From: Bacillota bacterium
GTDB lineage: Bacteria; Bacillota; Clostridia; Saccharofermentanales; Fastidiosipilaceae
NCBI GenBank assembly: GCA_023388435.1
Contig: JAEWGG010000010.1
Span: 1 to 64,000 of the forward strand
Length of the DNA: 64,000 bases
Direction of reading: 5' to 3'
The translations under genes were made by a program, and so were the position numbers. Shown in pieces: positions 1 through 7,844 of this stretch. The notes beneath the pieces were generated by a model. It was not told the origin of the DNA. It did no database searches and saw only the letters and a program-made list of their open reading frames with translations. Within the stretch, counting starts at the first letter, position 1. The number at the start of each line of letters is the position of its first letter.

Positions 1-515
1 ACCTGGAAGACGAAGATCAGACCGTGGAAATCACGCCGCCGCCCGAGCTGGGGACCACAGCGACGTTCAGCGACGGCAGCAAGGTGACCGAACCCGCGAA
101 GACCCTCACGGTCCAGGATAAGGTCCGTTACAAGAACCTGATTATCGGCAAGACCTACACCATTCGCGGTAAGCTTCTGACGAAGGACGGCTTGAAGGTG
201 CTGGCGACCGCCGAGAAGCAGTTCACGGCCAAGTCCAAGGATGGCTATGAGGTACTGGAGTTCCAGGTGGACGGCTTTAGCGTTGAGGGCCAGGAGCTCG
301 TTGTCTTTGAGCGACTTTATCTGGGCAATCGACTTCTGGCGAAGCATGAGGACCCTAGGGACGAGGGCCAGACGGTGCGCGTGAAGCGTCGTCCGAAGCC
401 CGTACTCCCGAGGACGGGTGAGCGCCAGGACGGCCTGTACTACGGGCTGGGAGCCCTGGGCGGCCTCCTGGGCATCTGTGGTCTGCGCTACCGACGCAAG
501 GAAGTATCGTTATAG
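1..515 (+). CDS. C-terminal end of an LPxTG-anchored VaFE-repeat surface protein (5' partial)
   Basis: The frame is open from the window edge (first whole codon at base 3), so only the C-terminus of a longer gene is present. The first residues, ending in DQTV, look like the end of one repeat. A complete VaFE-type repeat follows and closes with HEDPRDEGQTV, the His/Asp/Gln end typical of domains that form internal Thr-Gln ester bonds. The sortase signal comes next: LPRTGE, a hydrophobic Gly/Leu-rich segment (YYGLGALGGLLGICGL) and a basic tail. The family consists of wall-anchored adhesins or pilus-like stalks, covalently attached to peptidoglycan by sortase. The ligand cannot be told from this fragment. 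No terminator hairpin is obvious after the stop. Confidence 0.9.
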   Translation, partial: LEDEDQTVEITPPPELGTTATFSDGSKVTEPAKTLTVQDKVRYKNLIIGKTYTIRGKLLTKDGLKVLATAEKQFTAKSKDGYEVLEFQVDGFSVEGQELVVFERLYLGNRLLAKHEDPRDEGQTVRVKRRPKPVLPRTGERQDGLYYGLGALGGLLGICGLRYRRKEVSL

Positions 516-659
516 AACGAACGACCGATTAAGAAGGGCCTCCAAACAGGGCCTCAGGTTCACGTTGAGGGGCATCTTGCCAATTTCCAGAGCGAGGCCC
601 CTCTACGAAGAGGATCAGCTCCTGGAGCCTGCCGTAAATTCATCCCTCAATCCCCCAGC

Positions 660-689
660 TTGACCCGAATACAGGCGTTTAACTAACAT
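660..689 (+). promoter_or_regulatory. Possible sigma-70 promoter for the repeat protein
   Basis: TTGACC at 660-665 and TAACAT at 684-689 are separated by 18 bases. This would start transcription near 696, about 80 bases before the preferred ATG at 779. The remainder of 516-659 shows GGGCCTC/GAGGCCC inverted segments but no clear gene. Confidence 0.4.
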
Positions 690-778
690 AGGTATTGTTT
701 GCCCCTGTCGCAGGAGAAGGCCTGGGTTTTAGTCTCTACGCGCAAGGGACGAGGCTGGTCGGAAGGGAGTTCGGGAAT

Positions 779-1333
779 ATGAGGGGACAATTTGCGGCCC
801 TATGGAGGGCCAGCAAGTACAGCGTAAAAGATTTCTCAAAAGAACAGCTGGAGATCATTCGAAGCGGTCTGCGCGAAGGGTTGTCGGTGGAACAGGTAAA
901 CGTCTACATACAGCCAGAATACGACTACAGCCAGATGTTTAGTATCTGTTGGGCCTTCAAAGAAGGACTAAGCTCTGAGCAGGTGGCTGTCTTTGCCAGG
1001 CCCGACTACTCAGGTCCCGCCATGCAGGCGATTGCAATCGGATTCAGAGACAAATTTCCCAGGGAACTGACAAAAATCTACATGAAGCCGGAGCTTGACG
1101 GAGATCAGATGCTGGTCATTGCCAGGGCCCTGAGTAGGCACGCGGATCCGAGGCTGGTCAAGCGCTACGCCAGTCCCGAATTTGACCCAAGTCAGATGGA
1201 GGCGATCTTTGAAGCTATTGAGCAGAATATACCAGGGAGGGAGATCTCCCGCTTCGCCAAGCCAGAAATCGACGCTCCAGACATGTTTGAGATCATTCAG
1301 GGGCTGCTCGGCGAGCGGCGTAGCAGGGACTAG
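779..1333 (+). CDS. Hypothetical protein with exact 29-residue repeats, ended by an internal amber codon
   Basis: I start at ATG 779 because GGAAGGGAG lies about ten bases upstream; the frame is open further up, to a TTG at 695. The 184-residue product is almost wholly tandem repeats with an exact 29-residue period, beginning at residues 23, 52, 81, 110, 139 and 168. The unit pattern is Q-M-x-x-I, a helical stretch, then Y/F-A/I-x-P-E/D-Y/F/I-D. Similar short helical repeats occur in hypothetical proteins of Clostridia and Coriobacteriia, but I know of no established function. After the TAG at 1331-1333 the same frame continues for 50 codons to a TGA at 1484-1486 and includes another repeat-like start (SWNQMREL). 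The gene may therefore be truncated or decayed. No signal peptide or membrane segment is seen. Confidence 0.6.
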   Translation: MRGQFAALWRASKYSVKDFSKEQLEIIRSGLREGLSVEQVNVYIQPEYDYSQMFSICWAFKEGLSSEQVAVFARPDYSGPAMQAIAIGFRDKFPRELTKIYMKPELDGDQMLVIARALSRHADPRLVKRYASPEFDPSQMEAIFEAIEQNIPGREISRFAKPEIDAPDMFEIIQGLLGERRSRD

Positions 1334-1486
1334 CAGCTGAGCTGGAATCAGATGCGGGAACTCTATTCCAAGCTGCGTGACGAAGGTGACAGGCAACTAA
1401 ATCAAAGTCTAGGAAGAGTGAGGGCTCCTAAAGAGGTCGCCCCACTGTTTTGTCCCAAAAAGAGAAGACCAGCTGATCGCCCGTGA
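1334..1486 (+). pseudogene. In-frame continuation of the 29-residue repeat gene beyond the amber stop
   Basis: Reading on from the TAG at 1331 gives QLSWNQMRELYSKLRD and then a basic tail (CPKKRRPADRP) ending at a TGA. The QM-x-x-L start matches the repeat unit, but the Met-to-Met distance across the stop is 23 codons instead of 29. About six codons have therefore been lost around the stop. I see no start codon with a ribosome-binding site for independent translation. It is best read as the remnant 3' end of the preceding gene; stop-codon readthrough is possible but unsupported. Confidence 0.45.
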
Positions 1487-1537
1487 GTTAAAAAGCTAGA
1501 GCTGGCAGAGCTCACTGCAGGAGCAGTTGGGGATGCA

Positions 1538-1566
1538 TTGACAGATCAGGCCTTAGGTACTACAAT
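1538..1566 (+). promoter_or_regulatory. Sigma-70 promoter for the tRNA pair
   Basis: A perfect TTGACA at 1538-1543, a 17-base spacer and TACAAT at 1561-1566 give a near-consensus promoter. The predicted start is near 1573, about 50 bases before tRNA-Gly. The rest of 1487-1622 shows no gene. Confidence 0.75.
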
Positions 1567-1622
1567 ATGTAAACGTCTTAAAGCTCAGTTGTGAGGGCCA
1601 ATGACTTTGTTCTTTTACATAT

Positions 1623-1696
1623 GCAGGTGTAGTTTAGTGGTAGAACATTAGCCTTCCAAGCTAATTGTGTGGGTTCGATTCCCATCACCTGCTCCA
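1623..1696 (+). tRNA. tRNA-Gly (anticodon TCC)
   Basis: The cloverleaf closes cleanly. The acceptor arm GCAGGTG pairs with CACCTGC, the anticodon stem TTAGC/GCTAA encloses the loop CTTCCAA, the T arm contains GGTTCGATTCC, and CCA is encoded at 1694-1696. The anticodon TCC reads GGA and probably other glycine codons. Confidence 0.95.
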
Positions 1697-1699
1697 CAC

Positions 1700-1776
1700 G
1701 GGTCCATAGCTCAGTTGGATAGAGCATCGGCCTTCTAAGCCGGTTGTCGCAGGTTCGAGTCCTGCTGGACTCGCCA
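1700..1776 (+). tRNA. tRNA-Arg (anticodon TCT)
   Basis: The acceptor GGGTCCA pairs with TGGACTC (one G-U pair), the D arm contains AGCTCAGTTGGATAGAGC, the anticodon loop is CTTCTAA and the T arm contains GGTTCGAGTCC. CCA is encoded at 1774-1776. It reads AGA/AGG arginine codons. It follows tRNA-Gly after three bases, so the two are probably processed from one transcript. Confidence 0.95.
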
Positions 1777-1867
1777 CCCCCCTTTTATCAATGTCAGGTG
1801 CAGTTTTCTCTCTTGTCTGGTTGACAGCGGCATCTGACTTTTTTCACCCTTTTTATAAGCTGAGTGC

Positions 1868-1896
1868 TTGACCACAGTGACAGACTGGTGTAGTAT
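1868..1896 (+). promoter_or_regulatory. Promoter of the pyr operon
   Basis: TTGACC at 1868-1873, a 17-base spacer and TAGTAT at 1891-1896 predict a start near 1903. This leaves a leader of nearly 200 bases before pyrR, holding the PyrR attenuator. Bases 1777-1867 contain no gene I can support. Confidence 0.65.
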
Positions 1897-1902
1897 GTCG
1901 CC

Positions 1903-2015
1903 AAACAGAATCCTTTAAGCAGCACAGAGAGGTTGCAAGGGTTGTGGATAGTGACTTGCTTCCAAGTGCAAGCGTTTTTGTTCGCAGATCCTTCGCCTCG
2001 GGCGGAGGTTTTTTT
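1903..2015 (+). promoter_or_regulatory. PyrR-dependent attenuator in the pyr leader
   Basis: The element CACAGAGAGGTTGCAAGG at 1923-1940 matches the conserved PyrR-binding (anti-antiterminator) loop of Gram-positive pyr leaders, with its AGAGAGG core followed by GCAAGG. Downstream, CCTTCGCC (1990-1997) pairs with GGCGGAGG (2001-2008) around a TCG loop, and seven T's follow: an intrinsic terminator. In this family, PyrR with bound UMP holds the leader in the terminating form, which shuts off the operon when pyrimidines are plentiful. The position directly ahead of pyrR fits autoregulation. Confidence 0.85.
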
Positions 2016-2099
2016 ATGCCTCTTGTACGGGTACTTATTTCTCTGCGGCTGCACAGAGGACAGGGGCTGGGCCCCCCAGTGACAGAAGGGAGACTTCGG

Positions 2100-2642
2100 A
2101 TGAGAGAAAAGGCCAAACTGATGGACCAGCAGGCGATGGCCCGCGCCATCCGCCGTATGGCTCATGAGATTATTGAGCACAATAAGGGTATTGAGCAGAT
2201 TTGTCTGGTTGGGATTCAGCGCCGAGGCGTTCCACTGGCGGAACGCATTGCGGATTGTATTGCTGAGATTGAGGGGCGGAGACCAGCTACGGCCTCCATT
2301 GATATCACCTTTTATCGCGACGACCTCAGTCTTCTGACAGAGAACCCCAGTGTGGCGGGGAGCTCGATTAGCTGTAACCTCTCCGAGACGACCATTATTC
2401 TGGTTGATGACGTGCTCTATACGGGACGTACCGTGCGTTCAGCCATTGAATTTCTCTTTGATCTGGGCCGTCCGGTACAGGTTCAGCTGGCGGTGCTGAT
2501 CGACCGTGGCCACCGCGAACTCCCGATTCGTCCCGATTATATTGGCAAAAATGTTCCGACTTCCAAGCTGGAATTGGTGGAGGTCCATGTGACGGAGATG
2601 GATGGGGAAGATGCTGTCAGCCTTTTTGAGAGGGAAGCCTGA
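2100..2642 (+). CDS. pyrR: PyrR: pyr operon attenuation regulator / uracil phosphoribosyltransferase
   Basis: The 180-residue product has the normal length and fold order of PyrR. The PRPP-binding signature VDDVLYTGRT is at residues 102-111, with GIQRRGVPLA as the earlier loop and LIDRGHRELPIRPDYIGKN near the end. PyrR binds pyr leader RNA in response to UMP and PRPP and has weak uracil phosphoribosyltransferase activity. I chose ATG 2100 because AGAAGGGAG sits just upstream; the frame is open back to 1944, but that stretch is the attenuator. It is the first gene of the pyr operon and is preceded by its own RNA target. Confidence 0.96.
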   Translation: MREKAKLMDQQAMARAIRRMAHEIIEHNKGIEQICLVGIQRRGVPLAERIADCIAEIEGRRPATASIDITFYRDDLSLLTENPSVAGSSISCNLSETTIILVDDVLYTGRTVRSAIEFLFDLGRPVQVQLAVLIDRGHRELPIRPDYIGKNVPTSKLELVEVHVTEMDGEDAVSLFEREA

Positions 2643-2757
2643 GGGGAGGAGCGAGGCCTCTCCTTTTTTTTGCGGCGAAGACCTGGATGCGGCGCGGACG
2701 AGCGGAAAAGCGAAGTGCGGCACAGTGACTGACATAAAAATTTAGAAAGGGCGAGTT

Positions 2758-3687
2758 ATGCAACTGAGAAGCAAGGACCTGCTGGGTATTAAGGAACTCA
2801 GCGCAGAGGAGATCACACTCATTCTGGACACGGCTAAGACCATGAAGCAGGTCATGGCCACACCTACCAAGAAGACGGCCCACCTCCAGGGTAAGTCCGT
2901 TGTCACACTGTTCTATGAGAACAGCACGCGCACGCGGATGTCCTTTGAGATGGCTGCGAAATATATGGGAGCCTCGTCGGGCAATATTTCGGTATCGGGC
3001 AGCTCTATACAGAAAGGTGAAAATCTACTGGACACGGCGACGACTATTGACATGATGGCCACGGACTTCATCATCATGCGCCACAATCAGAGCGGGGCCC
3101 CGCACTACCTGGCCAATCGTGTCAAGGCCTCAATTATCAACGCTGGCGACGGCATGCACGAACATCCCACCCAGAGCCTCCTGGACCTGTACACCATGCG
3201 TGACAAACTGGGCAGCTTGTCTGGACTAAAGGTTGCCATCATTGGCGACTGCATGCATAGCCGTGTCTTCCACAGCAATCTCTACGCCCTGCGCAAGCTG
3301 GGTTCGGAGGTCTGGTGTTCGGGCCCGGCCAGCCTCATGCCGAAGGCGATTGAGGAGACGGGTGCCCACTATTGCCGCCGCGTTGAGGAGGCCATCGAGG
3401 GGGCGGATGTTGTCATGGGTCTGCGCATTCAGCTGGAGCGTATGAAAAAAGGACTTTTCCCTTCCGTCAATGAGTACCGCAAGATTTACGGCCTGAGCCC
3501 GGAGCGCATCGCCCTGGCTAAGCCCGGTGCCCTGGTCATGCATCCAGGACCGGCCAATCACGGCGTGGAGATCGAGACTGCGGTCTACAACTGCGAGCAG
3601 TCGGTGATTTCGGAGCAGGTGACGAACGGTGTGGCTGTGCGCATGGCAGTCCTTTACTTGCTGAATCTGCGCCGCAACGCCCTATAA
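2758..3687 (+). CDS. pyrB: Aspartate carbamoyltransferase catalytic subunit
   Basis: This enzyme catalyses the first committed step of pyrimidine synthesis, carbamoyl phosphate plus aspartate to N-carbamoylaspartate. The carbamoyl-phosphate signature STRTRMSFE lies near residues 57-65. HPTQSLLDLYT follows in the middle, and HPGPANHGVEI near the C-terminus is typical of ATCases rather than ornithine transcarbamylases. At 309 residues it is the usual length. GAAAGGGCGAG lies ahead of the ATG. No regulatory pyrI chain is seen, so control is probably through PyrR attenuation. Confidence 0.96.
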   Translation: MQLRSKDLLGIKELSAEEITLILDTAKTMKQVMATPTKKTAHLQGKSVVTLFYENSTRTRMSFEMAAKYMGASSGNISVSGSSIQKGENLLDTATTIDMMATDFIIMRHNQSGAPHYLANRVKASIINAGDGMHEHPTQSLLDLYTMRDKLGSLSGLKVAIIGDCMHSRVFHSNLYALRKLGSEVWCSGPASLMPKAIEETGAHYCRRVEEAIEGADVVMGLRIQLERMKKGLFPSVNEYRKIYGLSPERIALAKPGALVMHPGPANHGVEIETAVYNCEQSVISEQVTNGVAVRMAVLYLLNLRRNAL

Positions 3688-3734
3688 GCGCCAAAACCTG
3701 GAAGCCAAGCCTTGAAAAAAGGAGGAATAGACTG

Positions 3735-5018
3735 ATGAATGCTCTACTGAAGAACTGCACACTAATCGAGCCCCGGGCGGTCGGAGCGCCCTTGAAGAAG
3801 CGCCGCAGCTGTGACCTGTACATCCGTGATGGTAATTTTTCCGAACCCTTCAGCGGCCCTTTTGACTATGAGTATGACCTGCGCGGCTGTGTGGTCTTCC
3901 CGGGTTTGATTGACGCCCACGTCCACCTGCGCGATCCCGGAGAAGAGCATAAGGAAGACATCGAGAGCGGCACCCGTGCAGCCGCAGCAGGAGGCTTCAC
4001 CTCTGTGGCCTGCATGCCGAATACGGAGCCCTGCTGCGACAATGAGACAGTGGTACGTTACATCAAGGAGAAGGCCCAGCGCGTGGCCCACGTCAATGTC
4101 TGGCCTATCGGCGCAGCTACCAAGGGCCGTAAGGGCGAGACGCTGGCGGAGATGGGCCTGATGAAGGAGGCGGGCATTGTGGCCGTCTCCGATGATGGCT
4201 GCCTGGTCTCCTCGGCTTCCATGCTGATGAAGTGCATGCGCTATGCGGCGGATTTTGATCTGACGGTCCTGGATCACTGTGAGGATCCCTCCCTGGCCCA
4301 GGGCTATATGAATGAGGGCCTGGCTTCAGATGAGATGGGGGTAGCTGGCATTTCTACGGTCTGTGAGGATATGATTATCGCCCGTGACATCCTTATGGCT
4401 GAGTATCTCAATCTCCCCATTCACATCTGTCATGTGAGCAGCAAGAGCGGCTTGGAACTGATTCGTCAGGCCAAGGCCAGGGGGGTAAAAGTGACGGCTG
4501 AGAGCTGTCCTCATTACATGACCTTTACCGACGATGACTGCCGGAGTTACGACAGCCTCTTCCGGGTCAATCCCCCCCTGCGCCGCCCTGAAGATCGGGA
4601 GGCGGTGATTGAGGCCTTCCGTGATGGCACACTGGATATGATTGTGACGGACCACGCCCCGCATCACGAGGATGATAAGGACTGTGAATTTTGCCTGGCC
4701 AAGAACGGGATGACGGGCCTTGAAACGGCCTTTTCGCTCTCCTATATGAAGCTGGTCGAGGAGGGGGGGATGGAGCTGGAGGATTTGGCCCGTCTCTTCT
4801 GTGAGCGCCCCAACGCCCTGCTCAAGTTGGGACGTGGTAGTTTCGCACTGGGTAGCCCTGCGGACATTTCGGTTTTTGACCTGAATAAAAAGTGGATTGT
4901 CGACCGCTTTGCCATGCAGTCGAAGTCCCAGAACTCGCCCTACCACGGCATGGAGATGCACGGGCAGGCGGTACTGACCATCGTCGGTGGAAAGGTGGCC
5001 TGGAATGCCCTGCATTGA
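3735..5018 (+). CDS. pyrC: Dihydroorotase
   Basis: The 427-residue amidohydrolase cyclises N-carbamoylaspartate to dihydroorotate. The metal-binding DAHVHLRDPG motif is near residue 57, and the C-terminal metal/substrate motif TDHAPHH is present, as are GGFTSVACMPNT and HICHVSS. These mark the long class I type found in Gram-positive pyr operons. A strong AAAAAAGGAGG precedes the ATG. Its 3' end overlaps the start of pyrF, which implies coupled translation. Confidence 0.96.
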   Translation: MNALLKNCTLIEPRAVGAPLKKRRSCDLYIRDGNFSEPFSGPFDYEYDLRGCVVFPGLIDAHVHLRDPGEEHKEDIESGTRAAAAGGFTSVACMPNTEPCCDNETVVRYIKEKAQRVAHVNVWPIGAATKGRKGETLAEMGLMKEAGIVAVSDDGCLVSSASMLMKCMRYAADFDLTVLDHCEDPSLAQGYMNEGLASDEMGVAGISTVCEDMIIARDILMAEYLNLPIHICHVSSKSGLELIRQAKARGVKVTAESCPHYMTFTDDDCRSYDSLFRVNPPLRRPEDREAVIEAFRDGTLDMIVTDHAPHHEDDKDCEFCLAKNGMTGLETAFSLSYMKLVEEGGMELEDLARLFCERPNALLKLGRGSFALGSPADISVFDLNKKWIVDRFAMQSKSQNSPYHGMEMHGQAVLTIVGGKVAWNALH

Positions 5019-5946
5019 AGCCTTTAGCCGCCGCTTAGAGGCGCGCATACAGGCCCTGAAAAATCCTACGGTCATGGGGCTGGACCCCCTTCTGGAATAT
5101 CTTCCTGAGGCCTTCGTGGCCAGTCTTGAGCCGGACTTGTCGGGTAAGGACCAGGACGGTCGGACGGAGGAACTGCTCTATGCCTTTAACTGCCGCTTGA
5201 TGGATGCGGTAGCGGATATTATTCCTGCGGTGAAGCCCCAGTTGGCCTACTACGAGCGCTATGGTCTGGCTGGCCTGCGGGCCCTGTCCCGCAGCCTGCA
5301 CTATGCCAAGAAAAAGGGCTTTCTGGTCATCCTCGATGGGAAGCGCAACGACATCGCTTCCACAGCCTCCTGCTACGCTCAGGCCTATCTGAGTGGGCTG
5401 GAGGAGGCGGACTTCGGTGCGGTGGATGCTCTGACGGTCAATGGCTACCTGGGCAGTGACGGAATCAGACCGTTTCTGGATTATTGTCAGGACCAGGGCA
5501 AGGCCATCTACATCCTCGTGCGCACCTCCAATCCCTCAGCAGGGGACCTGCAGGACCTGCAGCTTCAGGACGGGCGCCGCGTCTACGAGGCCATGGCCGA
5601 CCTTGTGGAGGCCTGGTCCCAGGACTATCGCGCTGGGGAGGACTTCGGGCCTGCGGGAGCGGTGGTTGGGGCAACCTGGCCAGACCAGGCCAGGGCTCTG
5701 CGGGAGCGCATGCCGCACAGCCTGATTCTCGTCCCTGGTTATGGGGCGCAGGGGGCCACTGCCGAGGACTGTGCGGCCTCCTTCTTGCCGGGAGGACGTG
5801 GAGCCATCGTCAATGCCTCGCGCAGCCTGATCTGCTCCTATAAGAAGTATCCGGAGATTTCTGAGGAGCGTTTCTGGGAGGCCACACGGCAGGAGGCGCT
5901 CAAGATGCGCCAGGCCCTCCGCCAGGCCCTGGGGATGGGACAGTGA
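5005..5946 (+). CDS. pyrF: Orotidine 5'-phosphate decarboxylase (long, type 2)
   Basis: It decarboxylates OMP to UMP. The active-site segment DGKRNDIASTASCYAQAY contains the charged Lys/Asp array of the family. The 313-residue length and the N-terminal FSRRLEARIQ...MGLDP mark the longer type 2 enzymes instead of the roughly 240-residue type 1 form. I place the start at ATG 5005, inside the end of pyrC and with GGAAAGGTGG ahead of it; an upstream GTG at 4987 is in frame but less likely. It ends in a 4-base GTGA overlap with pyrK. Confidence 0.93.
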   Translation: MPCIEAFSRRLEARIQALKNPTVMGLDPLLEYLPEAFVASLEPDLSGKDQDGRTEELLYAFNCRLMDAVADIIPAVKPQLAYYERYGLAGLRALSRSLHYAKKKGFLVILDGKRNDIASTASCYAQAYLSGLEEADFGAVDALTVNGYLGSDGIRPFLDYCQDQGKAIYILVRTSNPSAGDLQDLQLQDGRRVYEAMADLVEAWSQDYRAGEDFGPAGAVVGATWPDQARALRERMPHSLILVPGYGAQGATAEDCAASFLPGGRGAIVNASRSLICSYKKYPEISEERFWEATRQEALKMRQALRQALGMGQ

Positions 5947-6767
5947 GTGGCGGTTTAGGAGAGGTCCGGGAGCTGGAGGCGCGGATCCTGGCCCTCTGGG
6001 AAGAGGTCCCCGCCTCCTGGCGCCTGCGTCTCGAGGCTCCGGAAATTGCCCGCCTGGCCCGCCCTGGACAGTTCGTAATGCTGGAGAGCCCCAGGCACTA
6101 TTTGCGGCGGCCCCTCGGTATTGCAGCAGTAGGTCATGACTGGCTGGAGCTGGGTCTGGCGGTTAAAGGTCAGGGCACACGAGAGATCTGCAGTCTGGCC
6201 GAGGGCGAGCGTCTCAGCGTGACCGGGCCCCTGGGACAGCCCTTCCCGTTGGACGATTATGAGCAGTTCTTACTGGTCGGCGGTGGGACGGGCATCTACC
6301 CCCTGCACTTCCTCTTGGCGGAGCTCCAGAATTTGGGCCGTAAGGCCTGGACTGCCCTAGGTTTTCGTACCGCCGCAGCCATCTTGCTGGAGGAGGATTT
6401 CCGGGCCTGGAGCAGGGCTTGCTACATCTGTACGGATGATGGCAGCTACGGCCTTGCTGGCACGGCGATTCGGGGCCTGGAGGAGGCCTGGGCTGCGTGT
6501 CAGAAGGAACATGGGAAGCGCTCGCCAGCCGTACTCTGCTGCGGCCCCCTGCCCATGATGCGAGGGGTCAGCTCCTGGGCCCTGAAGCAGGGGCTGGACT
6601 GTTACTGCTCCATGGAGGAACGTATGGGCTGTGGCTATGGTATCTGCCGTGGCTGCGCCGTCCCCATGACTGAGGCTTACCCGCGCAGGGCGACGGAGGC
6701 CTACAGCCGCTGCTGCGTTGAGGGCCCGGTTTATCCGGCGCAGTGGATTGACTGGCGGCGGCTTTGA
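5943..6767 (+). CDS. pyrK: Dihydroorotate dehydrogenase B electron-transfer subunit
   Basis: PyrK carries FAD and a 2Fe-2S cluster and passes electrons from dihydroorotate oxidation in PyrD to NAD. The N-terminal FAD/ferredoxin-reductase domain shows HYLRRPLGIA and VGGGTGIYPLHFLLAEL. The C-terminal cluster cysteines lie in CSMEERMGCGYGICRGC followed by a later CC pair. The 274-residue length is slightly above the family norm. The start is a GTG overlapping the pyrF stop by four bases. A gap of about 100 bases separates it from its partner pyrD. Confidence 0.93.
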   Translation: MSGGLGEVRELEARILALWEEVPASWRLRLEAPEIARLARPGQFVMLESPRHYLRRPLGIAAVGHDWLELGLAVKGQGTREICSLAEGERLSVTGPLGQPFPLDDYEQFLLVGGGTGIYPLHFLLAELQNLGRKAWTALGFRTAAAILLEEDFRAWSRACYICTDDGSYGLAGTAIRGLEEAWAACQKEHGKRSPAVLCCGPLPMMRGVSSWALKQGLDCYCSMEERMGCGYGICRGCAVPMTEAYPRRATEAYSRCCVEGPVYPAQWIDWRRL

Positions 6768-6867
6768 GCCTGGGTTCAAAGCGGCGTCAAGCAGGAACTG
6801 TTTAGGGAATTTCAGTCGACTTTTGTCAGAGGGGCAGGGGTCAGAATAGAGAAAGGGGAGCAGGAGC

Positions 6868-7827
6868 ATGAAGCAGGTGGCAGGTCCTGTGGGAGAAGAG
6901 CTGAGACCGCGTCCGGAGCTGGCGGTGCGCGTGGGGGGGCTGGAACTCCCCAATCCCCTGATCGCGGCCTCGGGGACCTTCGGCTTCGGACAGGAGATGA
7001 GGGCTTTTTATGACCCGTCCTGTCTGGGGGCAGTTGTGAGCAAGGGCTTCACGCTCCAGCCTAAGGAGGGTAACCCGGCCCCACGTATAGCTGAGGCTCC
7101 AATGGGCCTGCTGAATTCTGTGGGCCTGCAAAATCCAGGTCTGGATGCGGTGCTGGAGGAGGAGCTTCCGCGGGCCAGGTCCCAGGGCCTGCGTCTCATC
7201 GCCAATGTGGCGGGGGCGGTGGCCGAGGACTATGTGGAGCTCTGTCGCCGCTTGGATCGGGAGGAGGGCTTTTTGGCCATCGAGCTGAATCTTTCTTGTC
7301 CCAATGTCCGGTCGGGCTGCTTGAGTTTTGGGCTGGACCCCGAGGCGGTCTGCGGTATTACGAAGGCCTGTAAGGCGGTGACGACCAAGCCTATCTGGGT
7401 GAAGTTGACGCCAAATGTCCAAGATATACGGCTTACGGCACGTGCGGCCCAGGAGGGTGGCGCCGACGCGGTCAGCCTGGTGAACACCTTCCTGGGGCTG
7501 GCCGTCGACCTGGGGCGCAGGCGCCCTGTGCTGCGCAATAACTACGGGGGCTACTCGGGACCTGGTATCAAGCCCATCGCCCTGCGCATGGTCCATGAGG
7601 TGGCCATGTGCCTGGAGATACCCGTAATCGGCCTGGGGGGCATTGAGACCGCCGACGACGTTCTGGAATTCATTGTAGCTGGGGCCAGTGCCGTACAGGT
7701 GGGGAGCGCCAATCTGCGGCGGCCGAGGGCCATGCTGGAGATATTGGAGGACCTGCCTCGGCGCATGCAGCACTGGGGTATCGACAGCCTGTCAGAACTG
7801 CGGGGGAGCCTGGAAGTCTGGCCCTAG
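6868..7827 (+). CDS. pyrD: Dihydroorotate dehydrogenase B catalytic subunit
   Basis: This FMN-containing TIM-barrel protein oxidises dihydroorotate to orotate. The motif NLSCPNV carries the catalytic cysteine (about residue 144) of class 1 enzymes; class 2 enzymes have serine there. GTFGFGQEM at the N-terminus, NNYGGYSGPGIKP and the late GLGGIETADDVLEF phosphate-binding region are all present. With PyrK next door it should form the NAD-linked class 1B enzyme. AAAGGGGAGCAGGAGC precedes the ATG. Confidence 0.96.
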   Translation: MKQVAGPVGEELRPRPELAVRVGGLELPNPLIAASGTFGFGQEMRAFYDPSCLGAVVSKGFTLQPKEGNPAPRIAEAPMGLLNSVGLQNPGLDAVLEEELPRARSQGLRLIANVAGAVAEDYVELCRRLDREEGFLAIELNLSCPNVRSGCLSFGLDPEAVCGITKACKAVTTKPIWVKLTPNVQDIRLTARAAQEGGADAVSLVNTFLGLAVDLGRRRPVLRNNYGGYSGPGIKPIALRMVHEVAMCLEIPVIGLGGIETADDVLEFIVAGASAVQVGSANLRRPRAMLEILEDLPRRMQHWGIDSLSELRGSLEVWP

Positions 7828-7844
7828 GACTAGAGGAGGAAAAT

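Noticed and set aside
6841..7773. 310-residue minus-strand open frame
   Set aside because: Antisense shadow of pyrD with no ribosome-binding site or motif.
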